From positions 1-43,517 of the forward strand of contig JAAOED010000021.1 of NCBI GenBank assembly GCA_016466735.1: a DNA stretch of 43,517 nt, read 5' to 3'. The notes under the pieces are model-generated. The model saw only the letters and a list, made by a program, of their open reading frames with translations. It was not told the origin of the DNA and searched no databases. Of the stretch, positions 7,431-12,678 are shown in pieces. Source of the stretch: Weissella confusa. GTDB lineage: Bacteria; Bacillota; Bacilli; Lactobacillales; Lactobacillaceae. Numbering within the stretch: position 1 is the stretch's first letter; each line of letters opens with the position of its first letter. A program made the translations under genes and the position numbers.

Positions 7431-9164
7431 ATGACACAGATTGGACATATCGTAATTGGCTTGATAGTTGTCGTAGCGGCCATTTACTTGATTATCTTTG
7501 TCTCTCAACGATTGACTGCACGCAAGGTAGCTAAGTTACTTCAGAAGAAGGAGCAGTTAGCTGAAATTCCAATGCGTGATCGCTTAGTGAAAGGACGTCA
7601 ATTGAGTTTGACAGGTCAATCACTCAAGCAATTCCAATTGTTGGAGAACAAGTACGGCACACTTGAAACGCAAGGCTTCAATGAAATTGAAAACCAAGCC
7701 AACAGTGTTCTATTCGAATCACAAGGTTTGAACTTCGTTAAGACGGCACAAGAATTGAAGCAATTGCAACAATTGATTCGTGATGCTGAAATGACGATTG
7801 ATGTTGTTAATCAAGGTTTGTCTGATTTGGAAAAGTTAGACGAGGCGCACAAGGCAGCCGTTAAGGAACTTGAAGTTAAGTATCAAGACCTACGTAAGAC
7901 GTTGCTGTCACAAAACTTCAGTTTCGGACCAGCAATTGATAAGTTGGAAGAAATTTTGGGGTCATTGGAAGATGACTTTGCTGAGTTTGCCCGTTTGACG
8001 GAAGCTGGTGACCACGCAACGGCCGCTGGTATTTACGAGACGTTGGGGATGGAAACGAACCAACTTGAACAACGCATTGAACAAATTCCAGGCCTATTTA
8101 AGTCATTGGATGATACGTTGCCAGGGCAACTAGCAGAATTGCACGATGCATATGACAAGATGGCTGCTGAAGGGTTCAAGTTCGAAACGGATATTCCGGA
8201 AGAGCTTGAAGAGCTTGAAACACAACGCACAAACGCGTTGGACTTGTTGGCTGACTTAACGTTGAAGCAAGTATCTGAGACAATTGCGCAAATGGAAGCT
8301 CGTACAGAAGTGTTGTACGAAACGTTTGAAAAGGAAGCTGGTTCAGCCCAAGAAGTTTGGGAGAACAACGAGCAGTTGACGGCGTACGTTGTTCACAACA
8401 AGCGACAAAACCACGAGCTGTATATCGAGTTGGATCGCTTGAATCAAGACTTTGTCTTTACCAAGGATGAAGTTGGCCAAGTACGCAGTTGGGAAATCCA
8501 ATTATCAAATGTTTCGGTTAGCTTGGAAGATTTGAAGGCGTCAATTTCACAACACGAAGTTGTCTTCTCAAACTTGCTTGAAACGCAACATGGTTTGCGT
8601 GAAGAACTTGAGCGTATCGAAAAGGAGCAAGTTTCAATGTGGGAAGGCTTGAAGGAGCTACCACAGCTTGTCCAACAATCACGTAATCGTGTGACGTTGT
8701 TGTCAGACAAGCTACGCCAAATTCAACGCGCTGTGGAGCGTCAAGGTTTGCCGGGCTTGCCAGACACGTATATGAGTTTCTTCTACGCCGTGAATGATGA
8801 ATTGGGTCGTTTGAAGCAACAACTTGGTTTATCACGTATCAACGTTGATGACGTTTTGCGTCAACTAAGTATCGTGACGGCTGACTTGGATACATTGCAG
8901 GAAAACACAGATGCGTTGATTGAGGCTGCCTCAGTGACGGAACGCTTGGTACGTAAGGCGTTGGCATACCGTGATAATGCAGATGTCGTTCAAGCGACGC
9001 AACAAGCTCGTTACTACTATGAAACTGACTTTGATTACACACGTGCGATGAACACGTTGGGTGCAGTCATTGATCAACAAGAGCAAGGTGCGACGACTCG
9101 CCTTGTAAATGCATACCGCCAAGAGCAAGCAACCTTGCAAGCGAAATTTGCAGAACAACAATAG
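7431..9164 (+). CDS. ezrA: septation ring formation regulator EzrA
   Basis: EzrA is a membrane-anchored cytoplasmic protein that restrains FtsZ ring assembly at the poles and acts in the divisome. The 577-residue protein has one N-terminal transmembrane helix (about residues 6-25) followed by a short basic stretch (QRLTARK) and then almost entirely spectrin-like coiled coil rich in E, Q and L to the C-terminus, as expected for the family. Several heptad-containing segments (about 90-200, 250-330, 350-430 and 480-570) are visible. AAAGGTAGGTAGAG (7416-7429) precedes the ATG. Unlike many Firmicutes, no cysteine desulfurase/thiI pair follows. The DnaA-box cluster directly upstream places a replication signal beside a division regulator. 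Confidence 0.92.
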   Translation: MTQIGHIVIGLIVVVAAIYLIIFVSQRLTARKVAKLLQKKEQLAEIPMRDRLVKGRQLSLTGQSLKQFQLLENKYGTLETQGFNEIENQANSVLFESQGLNFVKTAQELKQLQQLIRDAEMTIDVVNQGLSDLEKLDEAHKAAVKELEVKYQDLRKTLLSQNFSFGPAIDKLEEILGSLEDDFAEFARLTEAGDHATAAGIYETLGMETNQLEQRIEQIPGLFKSLDDTLPGQLAELHDAYDKMAAEGFKFETDIPEELEELETQRTNALDLLADLTLKQVSETIAQMEARTEVLYETFEKEAGSAQEVWENNEQLTAYVVHNKRQNHELYIELDRLNQDFVFTKDEVGQVRSWEIQLSNVSVSLEDLKASISQHEVVFSNLLETQHGLREELERIEKEQVSMWEGLKELPQLVQQSRNRVTLLSDKLRQIQRAVERQGLPGLPDTYMSFFYAVNDELGRLKQQLGLSRINVDDVLRQLSIVTADLDTLQENTDALIEAASVTERLVRKALAYRDNADVVQATQQARYYYETDFDYTRAMNTLGAVIDQQEQGATTRLVNAYRQEQATLQAKFAEQQ

Positions 9165-9172
9165 TCAAATCT

Positions 9173-9210
9173 AAACGGTCATCTGATGTGTTATCGGGTG
9201 GCCGTTTTTT
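9173..9210 (+). terminator. ezrA terminator
   Basis: AAACGGTCA (9173-9181) pairs with TGGCCGTTT (9199-9207), then T-run. Confidence 0.8.
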
Positions 9211-9227
9211 GAAAAAAGAGGTGTGAG

Positions 9228-9677
9228 ATGATCATGATTTTGAATTGGGTGTTGCCAATTGTGTATGTGGGATATACCGTCTGGCGCCAATGGCAACCAC
9301 GTCTGGTGACAACGACATATAAGGTAGATGTATTCGCTTTAGCAGTTGGCTTAATAATTGCTGGAACGGCTGTTCAAAATGATTGGGTGAATCCGAACGC
9401 TGCCGGATGGCTAATCGTGGGTTTGATAGCGGTGGTATCCGTCGGGCTGTTATCGATTGCACGAACGTTATCTGAGGAAATGTGGGTGACTGATGATGGT
9501 GAAGTTGCGCATCACGCAACCGTCGGTACGGTAGTGTTTTGGGTGGCGTCGATTTTGTTAAACGTTGAGAGTGATCAACTAGTTGCTCACAGCGGTGCGT
9601 TTTCGTTGTTGTACCTAGCGCTGGCAGCGATTGTACAAACGAAGCTAACTGGGTGGCGAGCAAGTGCTAAAAAGTGA
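9228..9677 (+). CDS. small membrane protein of unknown function
   Basis: I do not recognise this 149-residue protein. It has about four hydrophobic helices: residues 3-18, 34-50, 58-78 and 100-140 (the last probably two). A short polar segment, LSEEMWVTDDGEVAHHATVG, separates helix 3 from the C-terminal hydrophobic region. The protein starts MIMILNWVLP; the ATG at 9228 is preferred to that at 9234 because AGAGG (9217-9221) spaces better. It sits between terminators 18 bp after that of ezrA and has no obvious partner. Confidence 0.65.
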   Translation: MIMILNWVLPIVYVGYTVWRQWQPRLVTTTYKVDVFALAVGLIIAGTAVQNDWVNPNAAGWLIVGLIAVVSVGLLSIARTLSEEMWVTDDGEVAHHATVGTVVFWVASILLNVESDQLVAHSGAFSLLYLALAAIVQTKLTGWRASAKK

Positions 9678-9690
9678 AGTAATCAGAAAT

Positions 9691-9716
9691 GGATCGTTAT
9701 AAAACGGTCCTTTTTC
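9691..9716 (+). terminator. terminator of small membrane protein gene
   Basis: GGATCGTT (9691-9698) pairs with AACGGTCC (9703-9710), followed by T5. Confidence 0.8.
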
Positions 9717-9717
9717 T

Positions 9718-9746
9718 TTGTCGCGTTTCTGCAAAAACTTTATACT
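9718..9746 (+). promoter_or_regulatory. promoter of ThiE/TenI-like gene
   Basis: TTGTCG (9718-9723), 17-bp spacer, TATACT (9741-9746). No TPP-riboswitch-like sequence lies between it and the start codon. Confidence 0.5.
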
Positions 9747-9784
9747 TACAAAAGTAAAGAATAACGGATTTTCGGAGGTGTATC

Positions 9785-10498
9785 ATGACATTTAAGGCAG
9801 AACAATTAGCAAGTACATTGGTGATTGGATCACAATATGTGGACGATGTTGCTGGCTTCGTTGCGCAAGCAGTTAAGGCTGGCGTTTCAATGGTAATTTT
9901 GAACGAAGCGCAATTGACTGGGGTGGAAAAGCAAAACTTGGCTGAGTACATTCGTGATGTAACGCGTGCTGCAGATGTTGCCTTCATGATCGCTGACGAT
10001 GTTGCCCTTGCGGCCGCGGTTGAGGCTGATGGTGTTTACGTGCGTGACCGTCACCAAGTAAATGATTTGACAGCTCAAGCACAAGCGGCTGGTTTGTACA
10101 CGGGTGTTTCAATTAACAACCGTACGGAGTTGTTGGAAGAAGAGCCAGCTGGTTTGGCCTTTTACAGCGTTAGCCCAGTTTACCCAAGCCGTCACGTGAC
10201 GGAAGAAGCACCAATTGAGCACTTGGCTGGTTTGACAACGGTTGTTCAAAACAGTGATTTGCCAGTCGTTGCGATGGGTGGCATCACGGTTGCTCGCTTG
10301 AAGGATATTGTCCGCATGGGTGTTTACGGTGCTGCAGCTATCGACGCATTCGTTGATGCAGATGATTTGGTTGCAGCGGTTGCCGCATTTAACGATACGT
10401 TTGCGGGGATGACAGTGGACCAAGCGTTGGGTAACACACGCTATGGTTTGGCAATCCCAGGCAAGCACACGAATGCCGTTCAAGGTGAACTACACTAA
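9785..10498 (+). CDS. thiamine phosphate synthase-like (ThiE/TenI superfamily) protein
   Basis: A 237-residue (beta-alpha)8-barrel protein of the ThiE/TenI superfamily. Recognisable blocks are IADDVALAAAVEADGVYVRDRHQ (ThiE: [22 protein letters not shown]), GVSINNRTEL, LAFYSVSPVYPSRHVTEEAP (ThiE: YIGVGPVFPTxTK) and PVVAMGGITVARLKDIVRMGVYGAAAIDAF. The N-terminal QLRxK segment that binds HMP-PP in ThiE is not apparent (VILNEAQ instead), and the phosphate-loop Lys of TK is replaced. The protein also has about 25 extra C-terminal residues. It is therefore more likely a TenI-like or repurposed paralogue than a true thiamine phosphate synthase. CGGAGGTG (9773-9780) precedes the ATG. Monocistronic, and no other thi gene is nearby. 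Confidence 0.7.
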   Translation: MTFKAEQLASTLVIGSQYVDDVAGFVAQAVKAGVSMVILNEAQLTGVEKQNLAEYIRDVTRAADVAFMIADDVALAAAVEADGVYVRDRHQVNDLTAQAQAAGLYTGVSINNRTELLEEEPAGLAFYSVSPVYPSRHVTEEAPIEHLAGLTTVVQNSDLPVVAMGGITVARLKDIVRMGVYGAAAIDAFVDADDLVAAVAAFNDTFAGMTVDQALGNTRYGLAIPGKHTNAVQGELH

Positions 10499-10512
10499 TA
10501 AAGATGAAACTT

Positions 10513-10541
10513 AGCTGCCTGCTTTTGTGGGTGGCTTTTTT
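10513..10541 (+). terminator. terminator of ThiE/TenI-like gene
   Basis: AGCTGCC (10513-10519) pairs with GGTGGCT (10530-10536) using two G-U pairs, then T6. It is stable only in + strand RNA. Confidence 0.7.
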
Positions 10542-10542
10542 A

Positions 10543-10763
10543 GTTGGTGGTGTGTGTCCTCCCTTACGGTCGGAGTGCTTGGCCCCTTCTTTAGGCACGC
10601 TAACACGTACTGACCATGACCTGCAGGGAGCGGAGTCCACGCCGTTGGCGCGTACGCCTTTACCTCCCGTGGATCTAAGCGGTAAAACCGCTAAGATGCC
10701 ACACCTGCGGGTCAAGGTCTGCACGTGTCTATACGCGGGGCGGGGCCAAGCACAGCAGCCAAG
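10543..10763 (-). ncRNA. structured RNA, copy A (unidentified class)
   Basis: A GC-rich, non-coding block that is the reverse-oriented homologue of 10866-11082. Read on the - strand it folds as nested stems: P1 pairs 10742-10753 with 10575-10586 (12 bp, perfect). P2 pairs ACACGTGC with GTACGTGT. P3 pairs GACCTTGACC with GGTCATGGTC. P4 is a hairpin at about 10672-10696, and P5 is a CGCC-aac-GGCG hairpin (10640-10650). Unpaired segments shared with copy B include GCCCCGCGTATAGA (10728-10741), GCCTAAAGAAG (10586-10596) and GTGGACTCCGC (10630-10640). A G-U pair in P2 supports - strand transcription. The far 3' end lacks an obvious U-run terminator; ACTTGGCTGC (10754-10763) can instead pair with GCAGCTAAGT (10509-10518). 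The RNA class is unknown to me. Confidence 0.7.
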
Positions 10764-10806
10764 TAATACTCTAATTGTTTGATTTTCATCCACGATTAAA
10801 CATCAA

Positions 10807-10821
10807 GGTGAATTGTTCACC
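10807..10821. promoter_or_regulatory. dyad at the centre of the divergent RNA pair
   Basis: GGTGAA-TTG-TTCACC has perfect 6-bp arms. Its midpoint (10814) is exactly halfway between the inner edges of the two RNA copies, and GATGAAA occurs 16 bp outward on each side (10784-10790 on -, 10838-10844 on +). TAGAGT (- strand, 10768-10773) and TAGAAT (+ strand, 10858-10863) are candidate -10 elements that would start each RNA at its P1 stem. A shared operator is inferred. Confidence 0.5.
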
Positions 10822-10865
10822 CATTTATTTCCAGGTAGATGAAATTCTCAAACAGACTAGAATAT

Positions 10866-11082
10866 CTCGGCTGCAGTGGCTGGGGGCGCCCCGCGTATAG
10901 AACCGGACATGGCTAAACCTGTGGGGGTACTACTTGGGGATTTATCCCTTAGTAGTACGGAGGGTATAGGTGTACGCGGCGCAGCCGTGGACTCCGCCTC
11001 CCACGGTTTTGACATGTCCGGTTTAGCGGGCCTAAAGAAGCCCCCAGCCACTCGGCGCAACGCGTCGACACAAACCACCAAC
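10866..11082 (+). ncRNA. structured RNA, copy B (unidentified class)
   Basis: Homologue of copy A in opposite orientation. P1 pairs 10876-10887 with 11040-11051 (12 bp, different sequence from copy A but equally perfect). P2 pairs 10901-10911 with 11013-11023 (11 bp). P3 pairs the AACC/GTGGG region (10917-10926) with CCTCCCACGGTT (10998-11009). P4 is a hairpin at 10927-10958 with the same T-T mismatch as copy A. P5 is CGGC-gca-GCCG (10977-10987), where copy A has CGCC/GGCG. The stems differ by compensating changes while single-stranded blocks are identical, which is the signature of a selected RNA fold. G-U pairs in P3 and P4 support + strand transcription. The conserved 3' tail CCACCAAC leads into a strong terminator. 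Confidence 0.78.
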
Positions 11083-11086
11083 ATAA

Positions 11087-11132
11087 AACGCCCCACGACG
11101 AATGCTGAACTCGTCGTGGGGCGTTATTTTTT
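11087..11132. terminator. bidirectional terminator between RNA copy B and purine permease
   Basis: A 15-bp perfect stem (11087-11101 with 11111-11125) followed by T-runs on the + strand (11127-11132) and TTTT on the - strand. It can end both copy B and the convergent permease gene. Confidence 0.93.
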
Positions 11133-11139
11133 ATACAGT

Positions 11140-12447
11140 TTAGTGAGCAACGATGAACAGGAACAGCATGAAGATGAATGCTAGGGCATACATCAGTGGG
11201 TGAACCTTACCAGCGCGCTTTGTTGCGATCATCATGATTGGGTACAAGATGAATCCCAATGCAATACCGTCAGAAATTGAGTACGTCAATGGCATACCAA
11301 TGACAATCAAGAATGAAGGGGCTGCGATGGCGAAATCATCCCAATCGATGTTACGCAAGTTTTCGGCCATCAACACACCAACAACAACCAAAGCTGGGGC
11401 TGTTACTTGTGAGGTTACCACCGTCAAAAGTGGTGAGAACATCAAAGCGAAGATGAACAAGATACCTGTTGTGATTGATGTCAAACCTGAACGACCACCA
11501 ACGGCCATACCTGATGAAGACTCGACGTAGGCTGAAGTAGGCGATGTTCCAAGGATGGCGCCGGCCGTCATACCAACGGCGTCGGCCATCAAGGCGCGAC
11601 CGGCACGGGGCATCTTGCCGTCCTTCATGAAACCAGCTTGGGTTGCCAAACCGATCATCGTACCAGCCGTGTCGAAGAATGTCACAATCAAGAACGTCAA
11701 AACAACTGTCCACAATTGGAAAGTGTTGATGTCCGTGATGTGTGAGATTGATTCACCGAACGTTGGTGCCAATGAAGGTGCAGCTGAAACCAAGTGCGTT
11801 GGTAAATCAATCAAACCTGAGATGATTCCAACGATTGCTGTTAGGACCATACCAATGAAAATAGCGGCCGGCACGCGTGTTGCAATCAAAATGAACGTCA
11901 CGATAATGCCGAAAATTGAAAGCAATGATGTACCAGACGTCAAGTGACCAAGTGATACCATCGTTGATTCATTTGAAACAATCAAACCAGCGTTAGCCAA
12001 TCCGATGAAAGCGATAAACAAACCGATACCAGCTGCGATGGCAACCTTCAAGTCTTGCGGAATCATGTTGATGATGGTTTCGCGAACCTTGAAGAACGTT
12101 AGCAACAAGAAGATAATGGCAGCGACCAAAACACCGGCCATTGCGGTTTGCCAAGGCACCTTCATACCGATGACAACAGAGTAAGCGAAGAAGGCATTCA
12201 CACCAAGTCCAGGTGCAATAGCAATTGGGTAACGAGCAACCAATCCCATGAAGATTGTGGCGATAGCGGCGGTAACACCGGTAGCGGTGAAGACGGCACC
12301 CTTGTCCATACCAGCGGCTCCCAATACCGTTGGGTTAACGAACAAAATGTAGGCCATTGAGACAAAAGTCGTCAATCCGGCAATTAGCTCAGTACGGAAG
12401 TTCGTTCCGAGTTCGCCAAAACGGAAATATTTTGCAACAGAGTTCAT
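11140..12447 (-). CDS. NCS2 family purine permease (AzgA/PbuG-like)
   Basis: A 435-residue nucleobase:cation symporter-2 protein of the AzgA branch, which imports hypoxanthine, guanine or adenine. The N-terminal TELIAGLTTFVSMAYILFVNP is characteristic, as are PIAIAPGLGVNAFFAY and the later FDTAGTMIGLATQAGFM and GTSPTSAYVESSSGMAVGGRSGLTS segments that form the substrate site. About twelve to fourteen helices are visible. AGGAG (- strand) precedes the ATG. It is transcribed alone from a consensus promoter that overlaps CGAAC repeats, suggesting purine-dependent control. It fits functionally with purA-hpt 3 kb away. Confidence 0.92.
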   Translation of the reverse strand: MNSVAKYFRFGELGTNFRTELIAGLTTFVSMAYILFVNPTVLGAAGMDKGAVFTATGVTAAIATIFMGLVARYPIAIAPGLGVNAFFAYSVVIGMKVPWQTAMAGVLVAAIIFLLLTFFKVRETIINMIPQDLKVAIAAGIGLFIAFIGLANAGLIVSNESTMVSLGHLTSGTSLLSIFGIIVTFILIATRVPAAIFIGMVLTAIVGIISGLIDLPTHLVSAAPSLAPTFGESISHITDINTFQLWTVVLTFLIVTFFDTAGTMIGLATQAGFMKDGKMPRAGRALMADAVGMTAGAILGTSPTSAYVESSSGMAVGGRSGLTSITTGILFIFALMFSPLLTVVTSQVTAPALVVVGVLMAENLRNIDWDDFAIAAPSFLIVIGMPLTYSISDGIALGFILYPIMMIATKRAGKVHPLMYALAFIFMLFLFIVAH

Positions 12448-12500
12448 CTGTATCTCCTCAAATAGATAGAATAAAATAAGTTCTTTCGTAACAATTTCAT

Positions 12501-12546
12501 AGTTTAGGCGATGGATCGTTCGTTGTCAACGAAAATAACGAACAAA
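12501..12546 (-). promoter_or_regulatory. purine permease promoter with palindrome and PurBox-like sites
   Basis: On the - strand TTGACA (12524-12529), 17-bp spacer, TAAACT (12501-12506). The -35 is embedded in TTCGTTGTCAACGAA (12519-12533, 7-bp arms around one base). On the + strand AATAACGAACAAA (12534-12546) matches AWWWCCGAACWWT at 11 of 13 positions, and GTTCG (12518-12522) and CGAAC (12539-12543) form inverted arms 16 bp apart. PurR-type control is inferred. Confidence 0.6.
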
Positions 12547-12606
12547 TTACTGAAAATTGGCTGTATATGATGTAAAACGCGAACTTTCATCTAAATGAGA
12601 AAACGA

Positions 12607-12636
12607 TTAGACAACGGTGGCGAAAATTGTTAAGAT
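12607..12636 (+). promoter_or_regulatory. promoter of P-type ATPase gene
   Basis: TTAGAC (12607-12612), 18-bp spacer, TAAGAT (12631-12636). Confidence 0.4.
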
Positions 12637-12678
12637 TAAATTGAGACGAGATATGCCGACGAAGAGGAGGGCCGACAT

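Noticed and set aside
9717-9784. TPP riboswitch before the ThiE/TenI-like gene
   Set aside because: Only about 40 nt of leader lie after the promoter and no conserved thi-box sequence is seen.
10504-10782. 92-codon ORF with an apparent lipoprotein-like signal (MKLSCLLLWVAFLVGGVC)
   Set aside because: It overlaps the terminator and structured RNA copy A, its codon use is unlike the neighbours, and copy B does not preserve the frame.
10503-11132. Remnant of an insertion sequence or miniature transposon formed by the inverted copies
   Set aside because: No transposase, no target-site duplication and no simple terminal repeats; the copies have diverged with compensating stem changes, which points to RNA selection.
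10876-11184. 102-codon ORF across RNA copy B and the bidirectional terminator
   Set aside because: It runs through a terminator into the antisense of the permease gene; the conserved features are RNA stems, not codons.
12448-12678. Purine riboswitch before the permease gene
   Set aside because: The leader after the - strand promoter is too short and shows no three-way junction pattern; the CGAAC repeats fit a protein operator better.
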